From Chitinophagaceae bacterium (GTDB lineage: Bacteria; Bacteroidota; Bacteroidia; Chitinophagales; Chitinophagaceae), in assembly GCA_947476485.1 (NCBI GenBank), contig CANJQU010000036.1, forward strand, positions 1 to 35,820: a stretch of DNA of 35,820 bases. The letters are read 5' to 3'. Of this stretch, positions 15,216 through 23,335 are shown piece after piece; within the stretch, counting starts at the first letter, position 1; each line of letters opens with the position of its first letter. A program made the translations under genes and the position numbers. The notes beneath the pieces are model-generated. The model was not told the DNA's origin. It saw only the letters and a program-made list of their open reading frames with translations, and made no database searches.

Positions 15216-16475
15216 CTATTCCGATGGTTTTTTGAAAATAACGGATGCATTGTGCCCGCCAAAACCGAATGTGTTGCTCAGAGCAGCGTTAACCACGCGC
15301 TTCTGTGCATTAAGGAAGGTAAAGTTCAGACGGGGATCGAACGATGGGTCGTCTGTAAAGTGATTGATAGTAGGAGGAATGATATCGTGTACCGTAGCCA
15401 GTATACTTGCAATAGCCTCAATGGCTCCGGCAGCACCAAGGAGATGACCGGTCATAGACTTGGTAGAGCTGATGTTGATATTATAAGCATGCTCGCCGAA
15501 CACGCGCTGAATAGCTGTGATCTCACTGATATCGCCAAGCGGTGTAGAAGTACCGTGAACATTGATGTAATCAATATCTTCCGGCTTCAGACCTGCATCG
15601 GCAAGTGCACTGCGCATCACATTGTATGCACCTAGCCCTTCGGGATGTGGTGCGGTAAGGTGGTATGCATCTGCGCTGAGTCCGCCACCGGCAACTTCTG
15701 CTATGATGTGTGCGCCCCTGCGTTTTGCATGCTCATACTCTTCCACTACTATGGCTCCGGCGCCTTCTCCCAGCACAAAACCATCACGGTTAAGATCGAA
15801 AGGACGGCTGGCTGTTTTAAAATCGCTATTGCGCTCAGAAAGCGCCTTCATGGCATTGAACCCACCGATACCTGCTTCTGTTACCACCGCCTCAGAGCCG
15901 CCGCAGATAAACGCATCGGCTTTGCCGAGACGTATATAGTTGAAGGCATCGATAATGGAGTTGGTAGAAGAAGCACAGGCGCTGACTGTAGAAAAGTTAG
16001 GCCCACGGAAACCATACTTCATGGATATGTGGCCACCGGCGATATCCAATATAAGCTTGGGAATGAAGAAAGGATTAAAGCGGGGAGTACCATCACCGGC
16101 AGCGAAGTTCTTCATTTCTTCAATGAAGGTGATCATGCCGCCAATGCCTGACCCCCAGATAATGCCCACACGGTCGTGGTCTATGCCCTCATCCGTAAGC
16201 CTTGCAGCACGAACCGCTTCATCGGCAGCAACGAGTGCCATCTGCGAAAAGCGGTCGAGCTTGCGGGCTTCTTTGCGCTCAAAAAAATCTTCAGGATTGA
16301 AGTTTTTAACTTCGCACGCGAATTTTGTTTTGAACTTGGTTACATCGAACTGTTTTATGAAATCGGCGCCCGAAACCCCATTGATCAACGCATCCCAGTA
16401 AGAGGGTATGTCATTGCCTAATGGCGTCAGGGCACCGAGGCCCGTAACGACAACTCGTTTTAACGCTAAGTTCAT
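15216..16475 (-). CDS. fabF: Beta-ketoacyl-ACP synthase II
   Basis: This is a 419-residue condensing enzyme that extends acyl-ACP by two carbons with malonyl-ACP in fatty-acid synthesis. The catalytic triad is visible: Cys167 in STVSACASST, His307 in NVHGTSTPLGD and His344 in KSMTGHLLGAAG. The Gly-rich end TFGFGGHNASV is also present. Length is typical. It follows acpP by 36 nt and precedes rnc by 2 nt, a gene order common in Bacteroidota. Confidence 0.97.
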   Translation of the reverse strand: MNLALKRVVVTGLGALTPLGNDIPSYWDALINGVSGADFIKQFDVTKFKTKFACEVKNFNPEDFFERKEARKLDRFSQMALVAADEAVRAARLTDEGIDHDRVGIIWGSGIGGMITFIEEMKNFAAGDGTPRFNPFFIPKLILDIAGGHISMKYGFRGPNFSTVSACASSTNSIIDAFNYIRLGKADAFICGGSEAVVTEAGIGGFNAMKALSERNSDFKTASRPFDLNRDGFVLGEGAGAIVVEEYEHAKRRGAHIIAEVAGGGLSADAYHLTAPHPEGLGAYNVMRSALADAGLKPEDIDYINVHGTSTPLGDISEITAIQRVFGEHAYNINISSTKSMTGHLLGAAGAIEAIASILATVHDIIPPTINHFTDDPSFDPRLNFTFLNAQKRVVNAALSNTFGFGGHNASVIFKKPSE

Positions 16476-16511
16476 CGAACGATTTTCAGTTACAGAGTGG
16501 TTTAGTAAAAT

Positions 16512-16748
16512 TTACTTTACGTGTTCTTCCAGGTAAGCAATAGCCTGACCAACGGTAGTGATGGTTTCAGCCTGTTCATCAGGAATTGAAATATTGAATT
16601 CTTTTTCGAATTCCATGATCAACTCTACGGTATCTAATGAGTCAGCACCGAGGTCATTTGTAAAGCTTGCCTCAGGTGTTACTTCTGATTCATCAACACC
16701 TAATTTGTCCACGATAATTTTCTTAACGCGATTTGCAATTTCAGACAT
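16512..16748 (-). CDS. acpP: Acyl carrier protein
   Basis: This is a 78-residue acidic four-helix protein that carries acyl chains on 4'-phosphopantetheine. The attachment serine is Ser37 in the canonical [15 protein letters not shown]. Length and charge are standard. It is the first gene of the acpP-fabF-rnc unit, with a promoter box at 16775-16782 giving a leader of about 26 nt. Upstream, 16783-16987 contains only AT-rich DNA and no gene. Confidence 0.97.
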   Translation of the reverse strand: MSEIANRVKKIIVDKLGVDESEVTPEASFTNDLGADSLDTVELIMEFEKEFNISIPDEQAETITTVGQAIAYLEEHVK

Positions 16749-16774
16749 AGATAATGCATTTAAATTTTATGGTG

Positions 16775-16782
16775 CAAAAATA
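16775..16782 (-). promoter_or_regulatory. -7 promoter box TATTTTTG for acpP-fabF-rnc
   Basis: Exact TAnnTTTG match, 26 nt before the acpP ATG. This normal leader contrasts with the very short ones elsewhere in the window. Confidence 0.5.
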
Positions 16783-16987
16783 TACTTTTTAGGTTAACGA
16801 AAGGGGATTATTTTATTTAAAGCAGTTTTTTTTAAAAGCCGCATTCGCATTGAGTTATTTGTAATGCAAATTATCCTGTCGCTAACCAAATTACGGCCTC
16901 AAAAGTAGACAAAATAGCCAAAGGAAGAAATATCATTTTAATGCTGGTTGCGGCGCGGATATTGTTATACGCCCCGATACCGGAACA

Positions 16988-17914
16988 TCAATAGTACTCT
17001 ATTTCCCGGTCGATGATCAGGACCGGCTTGTTGTTGACCGTTTGTTCCTTTCGTATCCAATTGCCTTGCTTGTCATAAGTGATCACGAAAACAGAATGGG
17101 TTTGCTGATTGCCGTCTTTGTCAAAGTAGGTATCCTCTATATCATTTCCTTTTTCATCGTACCGGGAAGTGACTTTCGAAAAATAAATACCCTTTACATC
17201 ATACTCAACCTCTTCGGTCTTATTGCCGCTGCCATCGTACTGGTAAGTTGTTCTGAGCGCAAACCCGTTTTCCGACTTGATGCGTTCAGATAGATTACCA
17301 TTGTTATCATAGCTGAAAGACGTAACTCTTACGGTTGCACTGTCTCCTTCTACGTATATTTCCTTTGTTGTGTTACCGCGCTTGTCATACTGCCAGCTGG
17401 TTTTGTTCAGCACCGCATCCCTGAGCTTCTCCCGCTCCATAGCCAATGTATAGTTGGTTTCCGCCACTTCATTGTCTTCCAGATCGTACTCGCAGACCGT
17501 CTTAAAAAACAAACTGCCTGCGCCATTGAACAACTTAATGGAAACGAGGTTGCCGCTGATGTCATACTTATAGATATTAGTGTAGCCGGGGCTCCCGTCG
17601 CCGTTGTAACCATCCTCCTGCTCCAGGAGGCCGTCTTTGTTATAGTTAAAGACCGTAGAACTTTCGAGGCTGCCATCGGGGTTGTAGGTATAGTCATTGT
17701 ACTTGTTACCATGCTGGTTGTACACACAGCGGGTTTTCCCGGTATACTCTTTCTGTATCTTTCCGTGTACTTTTTTAACCTTAAACGTGTATTCGGTAAG
17801 TGACTTCACCTTACCGGCAAGCTTTTGCTCCGTGAGATCGCTTATGACCTGGGAAAAAGACATGAACGGCAATGCCGAAAAGAACGCAATAAATACTGCT
17901 ATGGCTGGTTTCAT
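16988..17914 (-). CDS. Secreted YD-repeat-like protein, paralogue 1
   Basis: This is a 308-residue protein. The signal peptide MKPAIAVFIAFFSALPFMSFS is followed by about ten repeats of the form Y-x-Y-D-x-x-G-N (YDISGNLVSIKLF, YDKRGNTTKEIYV, YDNNGNLSERIKS, YDEKGNDIEDTYF, YDKQGNWIRKEQT), like the beta-hairpin units of RHS/YD and related bacterial repeats. It lacks the RHS core and toxin region, so it is a free repeat protein. It ends DREIEYY, much like its neighbour (REIEYAE). The gap between the two is 13 nt, so they form one operon by tandem duplication. Function is unknown; secretion or surface exposure is likely. Confidence 0.75.
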   Translation of the reverse strand: MKPAIAVFIAFFSALPFMSFSQVISDLTEQKLAGKVKSLTEYTFKVKKVHGKIQKEYTGKTRCVYNQHGNKYNDYTYNPDGSLESSTVFNYNKDGLLEQEDGYNGDGSPGYTNIYKYDISGNLVSIKLFNGAGSLFFKTVCEYDLEDNEVAETNYTLAMEREKLRDAVLNKTSWQYDKRGNTTKEIYVEGDSATVRVTSFSYDNNGNLSERIKSENGFALRTTYQYDGSGNKTEEVEYDVKGIYFSKVTSRYDEKGNDIEDTYFDKDGNQQTHSVFVITYDKQGNWIRKEQTVNNKPVLIIDREIEYY

Positions 17915-17927
17915 ATTGTTTTCCCTT

Positions 17928-18593
17928 CTACTCCGCGTACTCTATTTCCCTTATGGTCACTGCTGTGGGATTATCATTTTTATACATCGTGCGCCGGCGC
18001 CAGTTGCCGGTTCTGTCGTAGTTCCCGTAATCATAGGTTGTCGTGAACTTTAAGCTGTGATGGGAGTCATACTCCCGCTCCTCTATGTTATGTCCGTGCT
18101 TATCGTACTTGAAGTTGGTCTTCAGGAACAGTATCCCGTATTCATTCATGCAGTCTTTTACTGTTCGGTTTCCTTTCATATCAAACCGCGACTTCGCTAC
18201 CATGAAAAGAACATTCTGAGGGTCGTAATTATTCTCCTCGTTCACGTTACCTTTCATATCGTATTTGACAACAGTTCTTACATTAAGCGAACCATCAGCC
18301 TTGAACCTTTTAATATCCACCAGCCTGCCGGTGCTATCATTATAGTTATAAATTGACCTGGAGAGGATCACATCAGAGGGCGAGTATGTATAATAATCAA
18401 GTTGGTTACCAGTATCATTAAAATTGCTGACACTCTTCCACATCAGGCTGTCACCTGAACCGTTGTATTCCTTTTCGGTGAGCTTTTTAACATCTCCCTT
18501 CAGGTGCTGTCTCTCGAGATCGGTTTTGACCTGGGCAAACGTAAAATAATGGCCAGCTAACAATATCAGCGTAAAAAGTACTTGCTTCATCAT
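17928..18593 (-). CDS. Secreted YD-repeat-like protein, paralogue 2
   Basis: This is a 221-residue protein with signal peptide MMKQVLFTLILLAGHYFTFA, then six or so YD-type units (YNYNDSTGRLVDIKRF, KYDMKGNVNEENNY, RFDMKGNRTVKDCM, KYDKHGHNIEEREY). The N terminus after the signal (DLERQHLKGDVKKLTE) parallels paralogue 1 (DLTEQKLAGKVKSLTE), and the ends are alike (GNWRRRTMYKNDNPTAV, then REIEYAE). It is first in the operon. A promoter box (18596-18603) ends 5 nt before the second ATG (18590), which is probably the true start. Function is unknown. Confidence 0.75.
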   Translation of the reverse strand: MMKQVLFTLILLAGHYFTFAQVKTDLERQHLKGDVKKLTEKEYNGSGDSLMWKSVSNFNDTGNQLDYYTYSPSDVILSRSIYNYNDSTGRLVDIKRFKADGSLNVRTVVKYDMKGNVNEENNYDPQNVLFMVAKSRFDMKGNRTVKDCMNEYGILFLKTNFKYDKHGHNIEEREYDSHHSLKFTTTYDYGNYDRTGNWRRRTMYKNDNPTAVTIREIEYAE

Positions 18594-18595
18594 CC

Positions 18596-18603
18596 CAAAA
18601 ATA
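18596..18603 (-). promoter_or_regulatory. -7 promoter box TATTTTTG for the YD-repeat pair
   Basis: Exact TAnnTTTG match. It leaves 2 nt to the first ATG and 5 nt to the second, favouring the second. Confidence 0.5.
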
Positions 18604-18607
18604 CGAA

Positions 18608-19864
18608 TTACTGCAGTTCTTTCAGCGCCTGCTCAAGAAGCGCAAGCATTTGAGGTATTTCGGACCTCACGCATGTGCCGACGCTTAGCCGGTACCATGG
18701 GGAGTCGTTACCAGCGCCGAAGGCGTAAAACGGCACGATGGCAAGCCTGGCACTATTGAGCAGGTATTCTGTTACCTCTCTCTGTGTTTCGAGCGGCTTG
18801 CCATTGGCAATCCTGCCGGTGAGCGGGAGCTTAATGGTAAGATAGATACCTGCCTGCGGTGTAATGCAATCAATTGGGAGGCCCGCATCTTTCATACGGA
18901 TAATGCCATCGTATATGGTCTCCAGCCGGTCTTGCAGGCCCGCCTTGAACTGCGCAAGAAATGCGTCTATCGATTCGGTGTGCACCAGGAACCGGGCTGC
19001 AGCCTTTTGCTCGGCCATAGGCGCCCAGCCACCCATGTGGCTAAGCAACGCCCGGATCTTTGCTATAACGTTAGCGGGCCCTGTGGCCCACCCCACCCTA
19101 ACACCCGTGGCTGCAAATGTTTTCGATATACCGTCAACGGTTATCGTATAGTCTTTCATCTCGGGTCTCAGAGCTACTGGGTGATAATGCCTGGTATTTC
19201 CATAGGTAAGCAGGGAATACATCTGGTCGAAAAGCAGGTATAACTTCTTTTCTTTGCCGGTGCGCTTCCTGTTCTCTTCAAGTATAAGGTCGCATATACC
19301 CTCCATGGTCTCCTTTGACATCACCGTACCGGTAGGGTTTTGCGGTGAGCATAGACACAAAAGAGCGGCCCCGGCGATATGAGGCCTGAGGTCCTCCACC
19401 GAGGGCATGAAGTTGTTTTCCGGAAAAGCTTCTATCATGCAATGCTTGCCGAGGTTCATGCCGGTATAGTGGTTGTTATTCCAGGATGGCACGGCATAGA
19501 TCACTTTATCATCCTTGTCGACAACGGTTTTGAACAGGCCATAGATTAGCGGACGGCCACCTGATGCAATCTGTATCTCACCCGTTGAATAGCTGATACC
19601 ATCATTTTTTTGAACAAATTTTGATACTGCGTCGCGCAGTTCCAGCAAGCCATCGGCGGGAGGATAGCTGGTATTTTTCTGTTTGTAAGATTCGATGATC
19701 AGCTCTTCCAAAAGCGCAGGAAGCGGGAATATTTCCGGGTCGAAATCCCCGATAGTATAATTGTAAATCTTTTCTCCCTGCTGCACACGACGGCTTATCT
19801 CGTTGCCCAGCCTGACGATCTCAGACCCTGTGAGCGACTCCGCAAGTTGGCTTAATGAACTCAT
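18608..19864 (-). CDS. Class I/II PLP-dependent aminotransferase
   Basis: This is a 418-residue fold-type I enzyme. The PLP-forming lysine is Lys248 in VDGISKTFAATGVRVGW, with Asn176 in SPQNPTG, Asp213 in LLFDQMYS and the phosphate/substrate arginine Arg256. The N-terminal TIGDFDPEIFPLP and SYPPADGLLELRDAV are typical of aspartate-aminotransferase-like members. It likely transfers amino groups between an amino acid and 2-oxoglutarate or a similar acceptor in the cytoplasm; the exact substrate is not readable. Its stop is 14 nt from the YD-repeat gene, but that gene has its own promoter, so it is probably transcribed alone. Confidence 0.88.
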   Translation of the reverse strand: MSSLSQLAESLTGSEIVRLGNEISRRVQQGEKIYNYTIGDFDPEIFPLPALLEELIIESYKQKNTSYPPADGLLELRDAVSKFVQKNDGISYSTGEIQIASGGRPLIYGLFKTVVDKDDKVIYAVPSWNNNHYTGMNLGKHCMIEAFPENNFMPSVEDLRPHIAGAALLCLCSPQNPTGTVMSKETMEGICDLILEENRKRTGKEKKLYLLFDQMYSLLTYGNTRHYHPVALRPEMKDYTITVDGISKTFAATGVRVGWATGPANVIAKIRALLSHMGGWAPMAEQKAAARFLVHTESIDAFLAQFKAGLQDRLETIYDGIIRMKDAGLPIDCITPQAGIYLTIKLPLTGRIANGKPLETQREVTEYLLNSARLAIVPFYAFGAGNDSPWYRLSVGTCVRSEIPQMLALLEQALKELQ

Positions 19865-19956
19865 ATCACTAGTATTGAGGAGAAAAGATAAGACAACTTT
19901 TCGGTAGAAAAACAGACGTGAATCACTTTTTCAGTACAATAACAAAAAAATGAAAT

Positions 19957-21066
19957 TTAACGTGACGCGCTCTGCTTTCTCAGTTCGTTGTTCACGAGCC
20001 CCATCCATATTTGCATGCCGCTGTTATTCCAGTGGGTATCGCCCATCCGGTAGAGGCTGGCGGGGTTGGGATTTTTAGCGTAAATGGAATATATATCTAT
20101 TACCGGCATTTTTAGCGCCCTGTTGGCATAAAGACGAGGTATCAACCCATTGTAATTAACAGGCTGCAATATGGTCGAGGCGTTAGGTATGATGGAGAAA
20201 TAAACTTCTGCAAACCCCTGTTTCTTATAGTGGTCGTATATCTCGTTAAGGATACTGACCGTATTGCTGATATCGGCATCTGTGAGCGGCGCGTAGGAGC
20301 TGTATGGGCTACCTGTGGCTACAGTAGGCTTGTAAAAAATGTACTGGCCGTTGTCGGAGATCGCGACATCACCCGATGCATGATGAAACAAGCCATAGTT
20401 CATATCAGCTTTGTACTGCCGGACCTGGTTGATACACCTATAGTCGAACAGCACATACTCCAGGTTGGTATTGATGATCTGGGAGTAATTGGTTTTGCTA
20501 ACGAGGTTGTATGCCTTTCTGCGCGCCGCAGGCGCAGCCACCACGGGAGCAGCGGGCACCGCCTGTTTCGTTACCTCCGGAACCTCAACAGGTTCTTTTG
20601 GCTGTAAGACACCGTAAATGCCCGTACCGCTAAAAGATTCCAAGGCCAGCCGTTCAGTTATCTCTATGACCAGTATGTTCCGCATACCAGTGTCCAGCAC
20701 ATAAGTCTGTGGCTTAAGCTTCGTGCTATAGTGATATTCATGCACGTTTGCAAATGATGAATCGGGAATATCCTCGGTATAGCTGTCTCCGTATAGATAA
20801 AGGTTTATGTTCTTTTTGCCGTCGTCCTGCGCACGGGGAAATACATAATCCTTCAGTTCCCAGAATTTTTTTACGTCATCCAGATAAGACAGCTTTACAA
20901 GGTCGCCGCCGCCCATATTATTATGCTTACACCACCACGAAGACCTGTCGACATGCTTGTTGTTCCAGTCCCATATCTTGTGCATGATGCCGGGCACAGA
21001 CGAGATGCCAAGTGCAACAACGCCAACAAGAACACAGATATATGCCAGTATCTTCTTCCCCACCAT
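19957..21066 (-). CDS. AlgJ/AlgX-like SGNH-type acyltransferase partner of MBOAT
   Basis: This is a 369-residue protein with one N-terminal membrane anchor (ILAYICVLVGVVALGISSV) and an SGNH-like catalytic domain. The block LYLYGDSYTED carries the likely nucleophile Ser95, and YRMGDTHWNNSG near the C terminus carries the Asp343-x-His345 pair. This resembles the AlgJ/AlgX/DltD-type partners that pass acyl groups from an MBOAT protein to an extracellular polymer. Its ATG overlaps the MBOAT stop by one base (TGATG), so the two are translationally coupled. A Pro/Ala-rich loop (EPVEVPEVTKQAVPAAPV) interrupts the domain. The polymer modified is unknown. Confidence 0.75.
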   Translation of the reverse strand: MVGKKILAYICVLVGVVALGISSVPGIMHKIWDWNNKHVDRSSWWCKHNNMGGGDLVKLSYLDDVKKFWELKDYVFPRAQDDGKKNINLYLYGDSYTEDIPDSSFANVHEYHYSTKLKPQTYVLDTGMRNILVIEITERLALESFSGTGIYGVLQPKEPVEVPEVTKQAVPAAPVVAAPAARRKAYNLVSKTNYSQIINTNLEYVLFDYRCINQVRQYKADMNYGLFHHASGDVAISDNGQYIFYKPTVATGSPYSSYAPLTDADISNTVSILNEIYDHYKKQGFAEVYFSIIPNASTILQPVNYNGLIPRLYANRALKMPVIDIYSIYAKNPNPASLYRMGDTHWNNSGMQIWMGLVNNELRKQSASR

Positions 21067-22454
21067 CAGAATTGAAAATATATAAATTGGTTTTCACCAA
21101 ACACACCGAAAAAGTAACAGACCAGTACCATGATGGCCAGGTATAGTGCAAAAACTCCATCCCTGCGGATAAAATGGCTTTTGAATTTGTTTTCCCGGAA
21201 CAACATAATAACGATAAACATGACGGAAAACAGTAGTTCAACAATGTTCATACCAAATTTAGACGGGCCGCCTTTGAAACTGAATATCTCTGAAATGTAT
21301 GTGACCGCTGTTTTGATATTACTTGCCCTGAAAAATATCCAGAATATAGTAACCATCAGAAAGTTCAGGCCGATGAACAAGGCATCGGCAAACGGGTTTT
21401 TCTTCGGGTCTGTTTTGCTCTTTCCGGGCAGCAAAGTAACCAGCGCACCGTGAAGTGAGCCCCATGCTACAAATGTCCAGTTGGCGCCATGCCACAGGCC
21501 GCTGAGCAGGAACACCAGGAATACATTAAGTCTTCTCCGCACTTCACCCTTGCGGTTACCGCCCAGGGGTATGTATACGTAGTCCCGGAACCAGGAGGAA
21601 AGTGAAATATGCCACCGTGTCCAGAATTCGGTAATGTTCTTTGACTTATACGGCTCATTGAAATTCTCCATCAGGGTGATGCCCATGAGCCTGGACGCGC
21701 CAAGTGCAATATCTGAATAACCGGAAAAGTCGCAGTAGATCTGAAAAGAATAGAACATGGCAGCAACGAGCAGCGACCACGATGAAAGCGAGTGATGATT
21801 AGCGAAAGCATAATCGACCTCAACCGCCAAACGATCGGCAATGACCACCTTCTTAAAAAAACCCCATGCCATGCGCGCAAGGCCTTCCTTCACATTGTCC
21901 CACCGGTATTCCCTGAACTCATGAAACTGGTGGATCATATTCTGCGGACGCTCGATAGGCCCGGCTACCAGTTGCGGATAGTACATCACATAAAGTGCGT
22001 AGATCACAAAATTTTTCTCCGGCTTTTGATTGCCTCTGTATACTTCTATAGTATAGCTCATGGCCTGGAACGTATGAAAGGACAGACCTATGGGCAGGAT
22101 AATATTCATGTACGGTACCTGGTAATGCGGAAATATGCTTGTGATAAGCGGCTCAATATTGCCAAGCAGGAAATTGAAGTACTTATAAAAAACAAGGATG
22201 CCGACATTGGCAATGATGCTAATTGTAAGCCAGGCCTTTTTCCGATGGGTTGAGGACGCGATCAGTATACCGGCTATGTAGTCGATGACAATGGTGAACC
22301 CAAGTATGAGAATATACAAAGGCACAAACGTCATATAGAAATAACAACTGCTGAGTAGTAAAAGCCAGATACGTCCCTTCTGATTTTTTATCTGGTAGTA
22401 CAGGATAGATACTACCATGAAAAACACCAGGAACTGTAAAGAATTAAAAACCAT
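21066..22454 (-). CDS. MBOAT-family O-acyltransferase (AlgI-like), first copy
   Basis: This is 462 residues from the ATG at 22454, with about ten membrane spans. The family core is present: EFWTRWHISLSSWFRDYVYI and LSGLWHGANWTFVAWGSLHG, the latter holding the invariant His. Like AlgI, DltB and PatA, it moves acyl groups across the inner membrane to an acceptor outside. I prefer this ATG to the one at 22499 because MVFNSLQFLVFF matches relatives and the upstream part covers a promoter box and heptad repeats. It is coupled to the SGNH protein downstream. Confidence 0.88.
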   Translation of the reverse strand: MVFNSLQFLVFFMVVSILYYQIKNQKGRIWLLLLSSCYFYMTFVPLYILILGFTIVIDYIAGILIASSTHRKKAWLTISIIANVGILVFYKYFNFLLGNIEPLITSIFPHYQVPYMNIILPIGLSFHTFQAMSYTIEVYRGNQKPEKNFVIYALYVMYYPQLVAGPIERPQNMIHQFHEFREYRWDNVKEGLARMAWGFFKKVVIADRLAVEVDYAFANHHSLSSWSLLVAAMFYSFQIYCDFSGYSDIALGASRLMGITLMENFNEPYKSKNITEFWTRWHISLSSWFRDYVYIPLGGNRKGEVRRRLNVFLVFLLSGLWHGANWTFVAWGSLHGALVTLLPGKSKTDPKKNPFADALFIGLNFLMVTIFWIFFRASNIKTAVTYISEIFSFKGGPSKFGMNIVELLFSVMFIVIMLFRENKFKSHFIRRDGVFALYLAIMVLVCYFFGVFGENQFIYFQF

Positions 22455-22459
22455 TAAGC

Positions 22460-22480
22460 CAAAAGTAAATAGTAAATAGT
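22460..22480 (-). promoter_or_regulatory. 7-bp ACT repeats ending in a -7 box before MBOAT gene 1
   Basis: On the minus strand the units ACTATTT, ACTATTT, ACTTTTG run in phase from 22480 to 22460. The last one, with the T before it, forms TACTTTTG, an exact -7 box. Only 5 nt (GCTTA) separate it from the ATG at 22454. Confidence 0.6.
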
Positions 22481-22515
22481 AAAAAACGTAAAGATGCACA
22501 TATCGCTGCTGCCGG

Positions 22516-23223
22516 TTATTTAAAATTCATCACTAACCCAAGGCCAAGGTTGTTCTGACTAATTACCGGTCTCATCTGCATGGATATGTCTCTTGAAATA
22601 TCAAAATTTTTGAGGTGCGCCGATGTAACGGCATCCATTATCTGCAACGCATAACCAATAGAACTGAACAGTACTGTAAGGTCAAGGTATTTTTTTGCGT
22701 CATTCTGGTTTTGCCTCAACTGCTCGAAACTTAGTATACCTACGTATTTATCTGTGGGATATGGATTATTAACCCTGCCGATATATGCCTTACGATATGA
22801 TTGGTAATCATTCTGGTTTTTAAAGAAATAGTAGCCCGCAACGCCTACTGCCGCATAAACAACAGGTACCTTCCAGTAGTTATGGTTATAAAGCTGCCCC
22901 AGGCCAGGCAAAAGCGCGCTATACAGGCCGGCTTTCTTAGGATTGGGCTGGAACGGGCCTTTTTTTACCACGATCATGTCCGAACTATCCTGGCCGGACT
23001 TAGTACGTGGAGTGATGATCTGTACGCCCGGCCCGGCTTTTTTCTGGTGAAGCGTATCATCGATAATGTTATTCAGCGAGGTATCGGGCACAGCCTGTGC
23101 AACACTGTGGTATGGCGCAACAATGGCACACATTATCAGCAGAATGTAAACGATAGCACTTTTTTTAGCCAGGCAGCCAAAAAAAGATAAATGCAAGCGG
23201 ACCAATTTGTTTTTAAGGCTCAC
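22516..23223 (-). CDS. DUF5683 membrane protein
   Basis: This is 235 residues from a GTG start. The hydrophobic segment SAIVYILLIMCAIVAPYHS ends in a signal-like AQA. The domain hallmark is PNPKKAGLYSALLPGLGQLY, then NHNYWKVPVVYAAVGVAGYY (membrane span) and later YLDLTVLFSSIGYALQIMDA. The family is confined to Bacteroidota as far as I know, and its role is not established. A -7 box at 23228-23235 lies 4 nt before the GTG, supporting this start in spite of its rarity. It lies between two MBOAT genes but shows no evident functional link to them. Confidence 0.85.
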   Translation of the reverse strand: MSLKNKLVRLHLSFFGCLAKKSAIVYILLIMCAIVAPYHSVAQAVPDTSLNNIIDDTLHQKKAGPGVQIITPRTKSGQDSSDMIVVKKGPFQPNPKKAGLYSALLPGLGQLYNHNYWKVPVVYAAVGVAGYYFFKNQNDYQSYRKAYIGRVNNPYPTDKYVGILSFEQLRQNQNDAKKYLDLTVLFSSIGYALQIMDAVTSAHLKNFDISRDISMQMRPVISQNNLGLGLVMNFK

Positions 23224-23227
23224 GCGT

Positions 23228-23235
23228 CAAAGTTA
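23228..23235 (-). promoter_or_regulatory. -7 promoter box TAACTTTG for the DUF5683 gene
   Basis: Exact TAnnTTTG match ending 4 nt before a GTG start codon. No -33 element was seen at the usual spacing. Confidence 0.5.
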
Positions 23236-23335
23236 ATTCATAAATTTTAGTGCAGATGAAGCCGCTCCATAATGGTTTTATAAATTTCTTTATCTTCACG
23301 CCTCAAAACGGGAGTATATATCTTAATACCGAAAC

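Noticed and set aside
15252-16401. Several open frames on the plus strand opposite fabF
   Set aside because: They are antisense shadows of a highly conserved enzyme and show no protein-like features.
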